From the NCBI RefSeq assembly GCF_001704415.2, contig NC_030824.1, positions 39,179,022-39,243,021 on the forward strand: 64,000 nucleotides of DNA, written 5' to 3'. Positions 35,713 to 47,290 of this stretch are shown piece after piece (the stretch's first letter is position 1; every line of letters starts with the position of its first letter). The notes beneath the pieces were generated by a model that did no database searches, had not been told where the DNA came from, and was given only the letters and a program-made list of their open reading frames with translations. The position numbers and the translations under genes were made by a program. The stretch comes from Capra hircus (lineage: Eukaryota; Chordata; Mammalia; Artiodactyla; Bovidae).

Positions 35713-36509
35713 AAATACTAGAAATCCTCATTTCCAAGTAAAATTCACATATCCATACATAAGGTTCTCAGCTGCATACTCCTCCCCATCAATTAGTACA
35801 AATGTTTGACTATTGTAATCAATCATATTCATTATTGAGAGCCTCAAAATTTATGTAATCCGTTGATAACAAAGATTTTATAATTCAATTAGTCCCCAGA
35901 AATTTATATTTAATATATTAAAGTCATAAAGTAGGCTGGTAATTTTAAAAACACTCTAATTTACTAATGCCACATATTTAGTATTTACATAATATGAGTA
36001 ATTATAAATAAGTTAAATAAAAAATAATATTTGAACTTTTATTTTCATATCTTATGATCACTTTAAAATTTCTATTAAATAAAAAATTGCTCAATTTCCA
36101 AAAGGATGGCCAATTTATCACATAAGGAGTTAGATGTAAAAACAGGAAAAGAAAAAATTTTACTGTAAACATTCCATCTTCTTTATGCCTAATCAATGAA
36201 AATTTATCACATTAAAACTTACATAATTTAGTTTAATATCAAAAGTAAAACAGGAATGCTATTTACTGAAAACCATATTTTTTTAAATGAAGCTCTACTA
36301 TTCACTAAGAATACTACATATTGAGATCTATAACTGGCTATTTTGAAAGGAGGAGTACATATATACCATGCAGTTCTAGGAGCATTTATGTAATGAATAT
36401 AAGTTCAATATTTATTGTGTAAGTCCAACAATCACTTTCTAAATTTCAGTCAACTAAGAGGAAAATGATGTGCTAATTAAAGAAATATAAATGTGTAATA
36501 AGAAGCAGT

Positions 36510-36526
36510 AATATATATATATATAT
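36510..36526. repeat. (AT)n microsatellite
   Basis: An alternating AT run of about 17 bases. A second TATATA run lies near 36579-36589. Confidence 0.85.
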
Positions 36527-36894
36527 GTATTTATTGTGCATCTGTTTTATTTCTTCATTTCAAGCACCATGAGGATTTTATATATATATAGGATGTCTCT
36601 ATTTTCCTAGCCCTACACTGTCTACCAAACACTATACTTGCATTTTTATTTACTTCCTGGTTTATATTTTCCTCTGCATTTCCTTTGGCCTACAGCTAAA
36701 TCTTATATTGTTGAAAATAAGAATTAGAAACTTGACCCTCTTTCTGACTCTGTCTTCCACTTGGCATCAGTGTTCTCCCATTCACTATCCTTGTAGACAT
36801 CATATCCTCATACTCTTCCTTAATTCTAGGACACCAGAAAAGATAAAAGAAACAGATTCTCCTCTCAGATTCTTCATAGCAGCCAGTACCACTG

Positions 36895-37018
36895 ACACTT
36901 TAAACTGTGCAGTCATACTGATTTGGAACTTCTGAACTGCAAAACTGTAGGAGGATCGATTTCTATTGTTTTAAGCTACTAAAAGTATGATGACTTGTTG
37001 CAGCAGAGATAATACAGT
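36895..37018 (+). mobile_element. Probable MLT1-type LTR 3' end
   Basis: 'ttctattgttttaagctact', then 'gacttgttgcagcagagata' and 'atacag', match the terminal pattern of MaLR LTRs (a 'tgttttaagccac...ttgttacagcag' type). Short and diverged. Confidence 0.5.
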
Positions 37019-37065
37019 CCAAGCACAGAGTCCAGATAGTTTTCTGGGATGAAGTTCAGAGAAGG

Positions 37066-37092
37066 AAAAAAAAAAAAAGAGAGAGAGAGAGA
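37066..37092. repeat. A-run followed by (GA)n
   Basis: A 13-base A-run followed by alternating GA to 37092. Simple purine repeat. Confidence 0.9.
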
Positions 37093-37839
37093 TAAGTCAC
37101 TGTGTTGATTAGGTGTCAATATCTGGGTATATTGGTTAAATAAAGCTAGATTATCTGGAGAGGGCTGCTATATAGGTGTGCGGTCCTTCTTGATATCCAG
37201 CTGCCTCTGCTACACCTATGAGGACCCTGCCTCAGAGCTGCAGTAACGAGAAGAGGCTAATTGGCTATATTACGACTCATTATCACTCCCTTAGGTGAAG
37301 AGAGATAATTCTGAGGTGTGTTCTACATTTTCTCCCAGAGTTGTTTGAATCTGCCCAATAATATAATATTTATTAGCTTTTCCCCCTTCCCTTTACTTCC
37401 CCCTTCCCAAACTGGTATTTCTGGGGATTGTTTCACAAATATAACACTTACATTCAAATTTTTATCCCTCGGTCTGCGTCTGGGAAACATAATCTAAGAC
37501 ACTGTAATATATCACAATTTAAAAGATTATGAATATTCACTAGCTATTTTGTCAGTCATAGTTGTTACTTCCTAGGAAGATTAACTCTGGACTGGTTGAA
37601 CTAAACAAAGAATATATCAAGTAGACACACAGCAGCTCACAGAATCTTCGGAAGAACTAGAGAAGAAAGATTTCAATTAAGCACTCAGGAAGAATTCCCC
37701 AAAACTGAGTAGCTATAGTAGTGATTTAGTGATAGAACTCCTGGAATTGCCACTAGACTCTAGCTGGACTGCTGTTACTTCTGCTGCCTTCTTCTGCTCT
37801 AAAAAGTTAATTGAACTGTAGCTACTACAGTAGCTACAG

Positions 37840-38045
37840 TTTGTCGGGTGGCACAGTGGCAAAGAATCTGCCTGTCAATGCAGGAGATGTGGGTTTGATC
37901 CCTGAGTTGGGAAGATCCCCTGAAGAAGGAAATGGCAACCCACTCCAGTATTCTTGCCTGGGAAATCCCATGGACAAAGGAGCTTGGTGGGCTATAGTCC
38001 ATGGTGGAGCAAAGAGTTGGATACAACAGAATGATGGAGCACAGT
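37840..38045 (+). mobile_element. Bov-tA SINE
   Basis: Forward Bov-tA with a slightly altered 5' end ('gtcgggtggcacagtgg' in place of 'ccctggtggctcagatgg'). The rest is typical through 'aaagagttggatacaacag'. Confidence 0.9.
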
Positions 38046-38049
38046 ACAA

Positions 38050-39390
38050 CTACTAATGTTACTGATAAAATTGCCACTTCTGTACTAAGGACATAATTGT
38101 ACTTACCCCGGAGCTACCCAAGAGAAAAATGTTCTGCTACTTCATGCTTCTTATGCCACTAGTTGATGAGTTAAGTATGAAGTGACTGCGTTTGACCGGC
38201 AAGACAGAGTTAACGTATCTACTTTCTGACGGAAAGGGAGGCTGTGAAAATGAGTGTCTAGCAATCTCAACTTTTTAATAACAACAGGCAATTTCTACTT
38301 CCCACCAAAATTCATAAGGTGGGGAATTTCTTAACTATGAAGAGGGTCCTGATACTATTTGACCAAAAGGACTGTCAATGTTAAGTTGACATTAACATTA
38401 AGTAAGAACATTACGTATCTGAAAACACATATGAGAGCTTCTGCCACCTTACAATTGCATAATTCTCTGAAACCAAACTCAAAGTTACCAGAAACAATAG
38501 AAATTTTAATCATTTACTTGACCTGATTTGGGATGCACCACCTTCATAAGAGTCAATAACTCCAACTTAATATGGTTCTACCATGCTTCCCAAACCCCAT
38601 TTAAATATCAGAGGAAAACTATGGATTCTTTCTTTATTTTTATTGCATAAGGGAATATTTATTGATATTGGAAAATATTCACTTTTTAAAATGCATGTAT
38701 AAGACAAGAAAAGGATTACTAATGTGTGTGATCTCTGCTTTCTCCTCTCTCTACGTGAAAAGAATTCTACTCTGCCAGTAGGTTTCTTTCTTTCTTTTTG
38801 ATGTATTACTCTGTATGGCATATTGTATGGAATTATCTCCCTGGAAAGGCTCATTAGTGCCGGTAAGAGATAGAGCAGGCACATCTCCTAGGCTTGGTAT
38901 CCCCCAATAGCTGGTCTTATTCAAAAACTGCTTTTCAGTTCTTACTTTACAGTTGCAGCTCTTGGAGAAAATGAGACATTTGCAATCGCTGCTCATAATC
39001 CCTTCATTTCACTGTGTGCTTGTTACTGGACCAGTTAGGTTAGAGCAGATCTCCTGCTATTCTCAAGAAGTTAAAATATAAATGCTCTATTTTGTCTTCA
39101 AATGCTGTATTTTTTCCCCAATAATTTTCGAGGGTTATCATGAGTCCTTATATCAAATTCCTTATATCAAAGTCCTGATGCCTTTTCTATGGTGTCACTT
39201 TCCTTTTATCTCCCCACCTTTGCTGGTGGATAGCTCCTTCTCTCACCAAGAGAATACTGACATATCATCACATTCTAGAAGAGAAAAACTTGGCTTTATC
39301 CCATTTCTTAACCTGACACTTAAGTAAAAGCCATAAAGCAAGCCTAAATAGAAATCTTAATGAAACTCTGCTGAGGGATTCACATCACTA
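38050..39390. other. No gene or repeat recognised
   Basis: Mixed-composition DNA. Overlapping minus-strand frames of 81 and 105 codons (38567-38996) show no recognisable family. Left as unassigned. Confidence 0.45.
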
Positions 39391-39392
39391 TG

Positions 39393-39850
39393 ATGATTAA
39401 TTTCATATGTCATCTTGACTGAATCTTGGGATGCCCAGATAGCTGCTTCAATGTCTATTTGTGTGTCTTCAAGGGTTTTTCCTGGAGATAGCATCTGAAT
39501 TGGTGGTCTGTGCAAAGCAGCCCAATGTGAGCAGGCATCTTTGAACCAGTTAAGGATCCAAATATAGAACCAAAAGACAAAAGACTGCTTGACCTGGACA
39601 TTGGTTCCTCCAATGTCAGGACTTACACTATTAGTGTTTCTGATTCTCAGGAATTTGAACTCAGACTAGAATTTACATCTCTGTGTTTCCTGGGCCTCCA
39701 ATTTATAGATGGAAAATTGCAGAGTTTCTCAGCCTTCATAATTATGTGAGCCAATTCCTTTTAATAAACTAAACTCACACATTCTCTCTCTCCCCCTTCC
39801 TCCCTCTCTCCTTCTCAGTTTTGTTTTTCTGGAGAATGCTGACTAGTAGA
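39393..39850 (+). mobile_element. Old LTR-like interspersed repeat, family uncertain
   Basis: It follows a dispersed mammalian pattern: 'ttaatttcatatgtcatctt', 'gggatgcccagatagct', 'atctgaattggtgg', 'cttcataattatgtgagcca' plus 'attcc', and the end 'tctggagaatgctgact'. I recognise the pattern as a common ancient LTR-type repeat but cannot name the family. A CT-rich simple repeat at 39782-39816 lies inside it. Confidence 0.5.
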
Positions 39851-39874
39851 GTCATTCTTAGAGTAAGGCTGAGT

Positions 39875-40084
39875 AAAGACCTTTGTGAAAGTCATTCAGT
39901 TGTGTCCGACTCTTTGCAACCTCATGGACTATACAATCCATGGAATTCTCCAGGCAAGAACACTGGAGTGGGTAGCTGTTCCCTTCTCCAGGGTATCCTC
40001 CCAACCCAGGGACTGAACCCAGGTCTCCCTCACTGCAGGCAGATTCTTTACCATCTGAGCCACAAGGGAAGCCCAAAGACCTTT
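39875..40084 (-). mobile_element. Bov-tA SINE with 10-bp target duplication
   Basis: Complete reverse Bov-tA (39885-40074) flanked by perfect 'aaagaccttt' repeats at 39875-39884 and 40075-40084. The tRNA-like half ends 'ctgagccacaagggaagccc'. Confidence 0.96.
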
Positions 40085-40089
40085 AAGCA

Positions 40090-40685
40090 TATAAAATTAT
40101 TACCTACAAGTAACAGATTACTTCGGCCCCCAAGCCATATTCACCCTAACAACACTTAGAAGGAATCTCTGTTGGTTGGAGGCCATTGTTTCAATTGTAG
40201 CTATAGTTGTAATCAGTATGCAAATCAGGCACTCCATAATATTATCAGCTTTCAAAATCAAAGAAATTAGATACCTTTGAAATTTTTAAGAACTCTGATG
40301 CTGAATTTATTTTACCACAAACACTGCTATCTATAGTAGTAAATTAACAGAAAATGATTAGTGTAAAAATATTCTTTGAACTAACCTATTTAACCGAGTC
40401 TCCTCCTTTTTTTTTTTTTTTACTGAAAGAAGTCTGGTGTGAAACACAAAAGATATTCACACAATTTATGTTCACTGCTTCTTCCTTCATTAAGCAACCC
40501 TGAAATCATGAGAGAGTTATTTTGTATCTACTTTCTTCTTTTATTAACAGAGGGATATTAGAAGTGTTTAGCCTAAGTACACATAGATGTTTGAAGTTGG
40601 TCTCTAGGAAGATATGCAAAGGCAAGTGTTGGCTTTTCCATTTGATTTCTGACCAGATTTTATTCCAAACTCTAAATGAAGAATT
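40090..40685. other. No feature recognised
   Basis: AT-rich background with a T-run at about 40408-40421. Confidence 0.4.
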
Positions 40686-40689
40686 TCTT

Positions 40690-41055
40690 GGTATTCTGAA
40701 AATATGTCATAGTTTCCTGTGTCTGTGCATTTATTTATTTACACCATTTCTTTTCTCCTCATCTGCATTATCTTCTCCATCTGTGCTGTTCATTTTCAAG
40801 AATCTCAAATCTATTGTGCTCCAAGATACTTCACTTGGTTCTCTCAGCCAAAGGGAACTATGCACTTTTAAATCATCATAATACTTTACAAACTCAGTGC
40901 ATTCTGCTTTGAATTATAGCTGTGTCATGCTTGTCCTAGCCTTTTATTGGTCTGCAGGCTACCTGAGGCCTGACTCCTTGGGCTTACCTGAGCAGCATAT
41001 ATCAATTGAAACACATATTCAGAAAGTATTTGTTGAAATTATTTGAACTGTATGA
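40690..41055 (+). mobile_element. L2 LINE 3' end
   Basis: The ordered phrases 'gcattctgctttgaattata', 'tgtcatgcttgtcctagcc', 'tctgcaggctacctgaggcc' and 'aagtatttgttgaaattat' match the diverged L2 3' UTR. Non-coding. Confidence 0.55.
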
Positions 41056-41151
41056 ATTCTAAATCAGATCATTCAATACAATAATAACATGTCTTAAAAA
41101 AGAGATCAGACTTTCTGTAGGATTCTACGGGGAAGTGAGAGAAAACATGTA

Positions 41152-41310
41152 CTTTGGACCAAGGCACATAAGATTGAAATTTTGGCACTGTAACTAATCA
41201 CCTGTATGGTAAAAGACCAATTATTAAAGCTCTCCCTAAGGTTCAGTTTCCTAATGTGTAAAATATAAGTGGTAATATCCACTTTTCAGGGCTCTTACCC
41301 CACTATTTCA
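41152..41310 (+). mobile_element. MIR SINE remnant
   Basis: A forward MIR pattern: 'ttggcactgtaactaatcac', 'ggttcagtttcctaatgtgt', then 'aaaatataagtggtaatatc'. Diverged. Confidence 0.55.
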
Positions 41311-41314
41311 TGAG

Positions 41315-42085
41315 AAATACTATTTCACTAGTATGAGATAGTATGTGTCAATCACCTGTCATTTGGTATACAAATCTCAGAAATTAGAATTATTATACAC
41401 ATCAATGTAAATGAAATCCAATAGGTATCTGTGTAAATCCAGTTTGTCTACTATCTGTATGATTTAGAAAAGTGGCAATACTGAAAATAAAATCAGTTAT
41501 TTGATACTTCAACAAACATTACAGTATTTTTGTTTGAAAATTACACAGTGATAAATACTTCATTAAGGACATTAAAATCAATACAAAAGGGAAGTAGCTC
41601 ATTAACTATTAGATAACTGACAGATATTTGAAATACAGGCATTTGTATTGTTCTTAAAGGCAAACACACAATCATTTAAGCTATGTATCTATCTTTATTT
41701 TTTATGTCAAAGAGGATTGATGAAAGTCAAAAAGCTGAAGAAAAACAAAAATTCTGCATAAAATGCCTAGGTTTTGTTGTTGTTTTTTTTCTTTCCTTTA
41801 CTCAGTTATTTCTGTTCTTTGGAAGAGAAACACATTTGAATGTTGCATTGTCTTCAAAGTGGGGAATGACTACTATACATAAAGCCACAATATGTAGCCT
41901 AACAATTTTAGAAGAGAGCTAAAATTTTAAATCACTCCTGGTATTCACAATTCTGCTGCTCTCAGAAGGATCCAAATGGGATGACTTGGTCAGGCAACTG
42001 AAGAATAGTGGAGGATACATCTGTAAGCACAAGAAATAATTTATTCTGTCAGTAATCTATTCCCCAGAGCCCCCAGATTTGCCTG
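41315..42085. other. No feature recognised
   Basis: AT-rich sequence. A 79-codon frame at 41683-41922 has no recognisable family. Confidence 0.45.
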
Positions 42086-42089
42086 GCAG

Positions 42090-42312
42090 GTAGTAGCAGT
42101 AGTAGCAGTAGTGTGCGTTCAGTAATGTCTGACTTTTTGCAACCCCATGAACTGTAGTGTCAGGCTCCCCCATCCACAGGCTTTTCCAGGCAAAAATAGT
42201 ACAGTGGGTTGCCATTTCCTCCTCCACCGTATCTTCTCAACCAGGACTGAACCCAAGTCTCCTGCCTGCATCTCCTGCACTGGCAGGAGGCTGCATCTGA
42301 CGCACCAGGGTA
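42090..42312 (-). mobile_element. Bov-tA SINE
   Basis: Reverse Bov-tA preceded by a (GTAGCA)-like simple repeat from its tail (42090-42112). The tRNA-like part carries a short internal duplication (two 'tctcctgc' copies) and ends 'gacgcaccaggg'. Confidence 0.85.
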
Positions 42313-42765
42313 GTAGGATCTTGATAAATATTTGTTCTGTGGATGAAAAATGATGCCTGCCACATTTGCAAACAAAGGATGCTGTGGCATTCTAGCCATC
42401 AGCCACAACCTACCAGACCCTGATAGTGAAGGCTGAAGAGCTCAGGAAGGAGAAAAACGGGCTTTCCTCAGCCACTCCCAATGGTGCACCCTGAGGAGAC
42501 TCAGGATGGGGAAGAACTGGATCCTGGTCTTAGCTGGCCAACGTGCAAGGAGCCCAGACTCTTGCATCTTCCTATGCTTAGAAAAGCTTAGAAAAAAAAA
42601 AAAAAAAGAAAAGAAATAAATGTTTTATTTTCTTCTATTAACAGTAATTTTTTGATGTTCTGATTACCTGGTTTATGTTTCAAAACTCCTATGTAACCTG
42701 GTTCATCCTTTACCGCTTCAGAGTAGTCCCTCAGAGCGATCCGGGAGAATATCTTTCAGGCAATG

Positions 42766-42966
42766 TGCGAGTTGGGTCTTGTCTGACTCTGCCACCCCAT
42801 GGACTGTAGACCGCCAGGCTCCTCTGTTCATGGGATTTCCCAGGCAAGACTAGTGGAATGGGTATCCATCCATTTCCTTCTCCAGGGGCTCCTCCTTATG
42901 CAGGATAGAACCCATATCTCTTGCATTGGCAGGTGGATTCTTCACCACTGGGCCACCTAGGCTGCC
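42766..42966 (-). mobile_element. Bov-tA SINE, old
   Basis: A reverse, diverged Bov-tA: 'gtcttgtctgactctgccac', 'ccaccaggct'-like middle, 'ggatagaacccatatctctt', end 'ctgggccacctaggctgcc'. Confidence 0.82.
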
Positions 42967-43121
42967 TCTTCCAGGCTTTACTCCTCAGGAAATTTACCAA
43001 ATCAAACATAATTTTCAACTTTTAGGTTGTGCATTTTTTTCAGTTAACATCTGAATGACTTATGTAATTCATATTTGAAATATAGACAATACCCAGAAGT
43101 TACTGTGATCAAACTACCAGG

Positions 43122-43137
43122 TAGATAGATAGATAGA
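43122..43137. repeat. (AGAT)n microsatellite
   Basis: About four AGAT units, followed 35 bases later by a 14-base A-run (about 43177-43190) that immediately precedes the GC-rich block. Confidence 0.85.
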
Positions 43138-43195
43138 CATATAACCTAGATCTTTTGCTTGATATAAGTAAAAATTAAAAAAAAAAAAAATGAGT

Positions 43196-44540
43196 GTGAG
43201 TTGCCAGGCTGTGGACGGGAAGGCCTGAATCTTAGCTCTGCGCGAATGCTGGGGCTCCACAGCCCGCGTGGGACTCTCTAGCCCGCTAGCTTACTTGGCT
43301 GCTCCTTGGCCGGGAGCTTGGCCCCGCCCAATCGCCCAGTGCAGTTCAAGAAGGTCGCCTGCGGTCCTGGTGAGCTCCTAGAAGGAGCCCGCCACCTCGT
43401 GGGGGATCAGCGAAGCCTAACCACCGGGGTCCCGCCTCCTTGGGGGCTGCTTGGCTGCTTAGTCCTGGACCCTCTGATGGCCGGAGGTGGCCACAGCAGA
43501 ACATGTGGAAGATAGAGCTGGTGAGCGCTGGGCTCCCTGAGCTCCGTGAGGCCAACTCGGGCTGGAGGCCAACTCGGGCTGGCCGGTGACGCTGGCCACC
43601 TGTGAGGCAACCGGTCTATGTTCACATCCCAGAACGCCTGCGAGGTGCTCTTCACGTCACTGCGGAAGAGTCTGGGGTCCAAGGACAGTGGCAAGATTGT
43701 CTTCAAGACAGCTTGGGTTAGTGCTCTCTCCATGGGGATGATTGTCTTCTGCTGCTCGTTAGCGTCTTCACAGAGATGTTTGATGATCAGAAAACAGGTG
43801 TGGTGGGTGCTGCTGTTGAGGTTGTCAGACACTTGCCCGGTTCTTTAATAACTTCATGGAGCCTCCATACCTTTTCTTGTGGAATCCTGTTTGCCAGTAT
43901 TTGCGAAAATCCTATTTGCCTACTTGCCTTCACTGGTCATTCTGGGACACTACTTCAAGAAGTTCCTTGGACGAGTGAATGGCACTCTGATTGCTGGCAG
44001 CAATGCCTTCCTGGTTTTGCTGTCTTTCCTTCTGAGGGTTCTGACTGACAGACAGCTGGGGCCTCTTTAGACACAGAGTCCTCTGCCTCTTGACATCTGT
44101 TCTCTTTCTGGCTGGTTTTACTTACGGACCCCTTGCCTTCTGCGTAAAGATGGTGGAACCAAAGGAGGCAACAGATTCTCCCTCTTTTCCCGGAGAAACT
44201 TCAGTTATACCCAGTTCAATTTTGCCGTCTTCAGGGTGACAGCTTATGTTGTGTCGGCAGTTGGAATATCGGTTGCACTTTTAGGAGACCATGTGCCTCA
44301 TTTTCACTTGGGTTGGCCATGGCTTGCCGGGGTCATTTCAGAAGTGGAGGGCTGCTTCTTAGCCACACTGCGCCAAGACCAAAGTTTTCTTTGCCTTGCA
44401 AGTTTCCTTTCTGTTCCCTCAGAACTAGAACAGAGGCAAGGTTGGACCATCCCCACCCTCAGCATGCTGAGCAGCCTCCGACTGAACTCAGGAGGAAATG
44501 GGCTAATGTGAATGAGAGGTTATCACAGAACCCTTTTTCC
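43196..44540 (+). pseudogene. Probable decayed retrocopy of an unidentified membrane-protein gene
   Basis: A GC-rich block with CpGs (43200-43620) sits abruptly in AT-rich DNA and looks like the 5' UTR and first coding part of a spliced transcript. One plus frame runs 43618-43848, hits two stops at about 43846-43851, and reopens to 44070. The reopened part encodes a hydrophobic peptide with a segment 'AKILFAYLPSLVILGHYF', then 'GRVNGTLIAGSNAFLVLLSF'. Another frame (43776-44048) gives an acidic 'MFDDQKTGVVGAAVEVV' stretch, so frameshifts are likely. I do not recognise the protein family. No introns are apparent, which favours a processed copy. Sequence after 44070 resembles a 3' UTR. Alternatives are an old degraded gene or a GC-rich repeat. 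Confidence 0.45.
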
Positions 44541-44567
44541 AGCTTCCACATCTCCTCCTTTAGTCTA

Positions 44568-44668
44568 GTTTCTTGCCTGCAGAATCCCATGGACAGAAGA
44601 TCCTGGCAGGCTATGGTCCATAGGGTCACAAAGAGTCAGACACAACAGAAGCCACTTAACACAGCACA
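44568..44668 (+). mobile_element. BovA SINE fragment
   Basis: A forward partial BovA: 'cttgcctgcagaatcccatg', 'agatcctggcaggctatgg', 'cacaaagagtcagacacaac'. It marks the right limit of the retrocopy candidate. Confidence 0.85.
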
Positions 44669-44669
44669 G

Positions 44670-45610
44670 CATAACACATTTTGTGAATATGAGAAAATTA
44701 AAATGCTTTTCACAATCTATGACAAGCAGTATATATACATAGTTTTATGTTCAATTTTGTTTCCTGAAATAAACATAAAGCATTAGCTGAAGAAACCATG
44801 AGCATATGTGTAAATTTTAGAAAGTTATGTTATGATTTTTATATCAACTAGAAAGCAAATTATGATAGAGGAAAAATAAATATTAAACTACTTATACATG
44901 ATATAATTAAACACTTTTAAATTCTGTTTATTTCTGTTTTGGGATGTACAGCTATATTTTGTTTGTTTTTAATTTAGTGGAATTAATTGGAATTGGACTG
45001 ACTCATCAAAAGTAGCTATTAATTATACAGGAGACCCTTCATAAGAAACTTAGCCTATACTGAACCATAGTTTGATTCAGAGCTGTGTGTGAGATGTTTT
45101 TAATCTGTACTATATTTTGTGAGTGACCATGGTAACAACTGTGTTACGTACTTATACAACTATTTTATTTCTTTGTTTCTATATTTAGTCTTCAATAGTT
45201 TATGCTCAGATATTTAAAAATTATTTTTCCTTCCTCAAAGAATTACCAAGACAAAACAATTCTCTGAGATGAGATTTAGAATTTAAAAATCATATTCTTG
45301 CTGCTCTTGTTTTTTGGAATGGACCTTTGTGTTAGCAAAAAGAATTACCAGTGTTGTTTTTAATGCTGCAATTTAATAATTTGTGTAAAAGTATTTAGCA
45401 GTGAATAGCTACAGTCTGTTGGCTCTGATAGGTCTTATTTTTTTCATCTTTTGTCCTCTTCTCTTTGATATTCACTGAGAATTATAGGGTTATTTGATAT
45501 CTGTTAGACAGTTGTAAAAATAAAGTATTGGTAGACTATGTAAATATATACTGAAAAATAGTGGGCACATTGAATTGGCTTGAGTTGTTATGTGAGTCAT
45601 ATTAGATTAG
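44670..45610. other. AT-rich sequence, possible 3' UTR-like or background DNA
   Basis: No repeat recognised. An 'aataaagtattgg' near 45521 could be a polyadenylation signal if the retrocopy's 3' UTR extends this far. That is speculation. Confidence 0.35.
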
Positions 45611-45613
45611 TCT

Positions 45614-45843
45614 ACAGTTTGGGAATAGCTATTTTCCATGGCTCAGATGGTAAAGAATCTGCCTGTAATGCGGGAGACCCATGTTCAGTCCCTGGTTTGG
45701 GAAGATCCCCTGGAGAAGGAAATGGCAACCCACTCCAGTATTCTAGCCTGGAGAAATCCATGGACAGAGAAGCCTGAGGGGCTACAGTATACTGCGTCGC
45801 AAAGAGTTGGACATGAGTGAGCAACTTCCACAGTTTGGAAATA
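45614..45843 (+). mobile_element. Bov-tA SINE with target duplication
   Basis: Forward Bov-tA (about 45628-45829). Flanks 'acagtttgggaata' (45614-45627) and 'acagtttggaaata' (45830-45843) are the target duplication, differing at one base. B-box region 'tgttcagtccctgg'. Confidence 0.93.
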
Positions 45844-45844
45844 A

Positions 45845-46525
45845 ATACTTCCAAATAAATATAATAATAAAAATATTTTTCTTTTTAAAACTAGTTTTAT
45901 TTCCCAAGGTAACCTATAATAGTCAAATCTTTATAAGGTGCCTGCTATTCAAATTTCTAAATGATAAAAGGTGGCTTTAATCAAGGGGATTGCAGATAGT
46001 TAATTCTGTGGTTGTCCCTTTCTTTGATTTGAACCTAATTATTTATGTACATTACAATCTTGTTAATTTACTCTTTATTCTCATCTACATTTACATTAGA
46101 CACAGGAGAAATTAGGACAGCAACATCTGGCTTTAATGAAATAGAAATAGTTAAATAACTATTGTCATCATCATTCAAGACTGCATTTTGTTGTTCCACA
46201 CACTGAAACAGTCACATCAGATACACCAAACAGAAGGAACAGCACTAAAAAAGCAAATTAGTTTACTCTGTAAAGAATTATAAACATGTATGCAAAGTCC
46301 TGTTATATTCACTTCAGTTATTTTCTAGCTGATTGATAATTTTAAATAATTTATAATTTTAGGACATATCTCAAATAAATTTTCCTTTTCCTTTTATAAA
46401 ATAAAGAAATGATACAGATATATGACAAAAAAATAGTTCAAATGATAAGGCTCAAAATGAAAATCTCTTTCTCTGTCCTACTGTTTCTTCCCAGAAAATA
46501 ACCCTGTCAAATTCCAATCTTTTTG
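45845..46525. other. No feature recognised
   Basis: AT-rich spacer up to an old L1. Confidence 0.45.
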
Positions 46526-46529
46526 AAGG

Positions 46530-47290
46530 TTTTTTTTTAATTGAAATGTAGTATACTTATAATATTTATTAATTTTGGGTGAATAACATAGTGCTTCTTT
46601 TTTTAATGTATTCAATATTTTTATTTATATATTTATAATTGAATACGTGTATAATGCCACTTCTTTATCCAGTCATCTGTTGATGGACACTTAGGTTGCT
46701 TCCATATCTTGGCTATGGTAAATAATGCTGCTGTGAACACTGGGGTGCATGTATCTTTTGAATTAGTGTTTCCAGTTTCTTCAAATCCATAGCTAGCAAT
46801 GGAGTTGCTAGCTTACAAGGTATGCTATTTTTGGTATTTTGAAAAATGTCCATACTGTTTTCCATAGTGGTTGTATCAATTTGCATTCCCACCAACAGTA
46901 TACTAGGGTTCCCTTTTCTCCACATCCTTGCCAGTATTTGTTATTTGTAGACTTTAGGTGATAGACATTCTAACAGGTTGAAGTGACATCTCATTGTGGT
47001 TTTGATTTGCATTACACTGATAGCTAAAGATATTACGTATTTTTTTCAGATGCCTATTGGATATCTGCATATCTTCACTTAAAAAATTTCTTTGATCTCT
47101 ATTCAGTTTGTAATCCTGATGTTTGTGTTTTTGATATTACATTGTATAAGCTGTTTATGAATTTTGGAAATTAACCCTTTATTTGTTATATCCTTAGTTG
47201 CTATTTAAGGGGTTTTTTTTTTCACATATTTTTGATTTAAACAAGTTATCTGTCTTCTCATTTTGCCTAACTTTCTCTGTCTCTATGAGT
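46530..47290 (-). mobile_element. Old L1 3' portion (ORF2 end and 3' UTR)
   Basis: Reverse L1. It includes 'ccagtcatctgttgatggac', 'cttaggttgcttccatatct', 'cattcccaccaacagtatac' and 'tttggaaattaacccttt'. It is more diverged than the ruminant L1 at 57-63 kb. No open frame beyond 70 codons. Confidence 0.8.

Larger units (their letters stand above)
35715..37835. other. AT-rich DNA with simple repeats and one LTR remnant
   Basis: No gene seen. It holds an (AT)n tract, an A/GA tract and a probable MLT1-type remnant (listed separately). The part near 37330-37500 ends 'ctgcgtctgggaaacataat' and may be another old LTR, but I cannot assign it. Confidence 0.4.

Noticed and set aside
38567..38996. Two overlapping minus-strand frames (81 and 105 codons)
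   Set aside because: No recognisable domain, no splice or promoter context, and the length is within chance expectation for 64 kb.
44101..44230. Resemblance of one frame in the retrocopy candidate to a mitochondrial carrier homologue C-terminus
   Set aside because: The similarity covers only a short stretch and the upstream sequence does not match; too weak to assign a parent gene.
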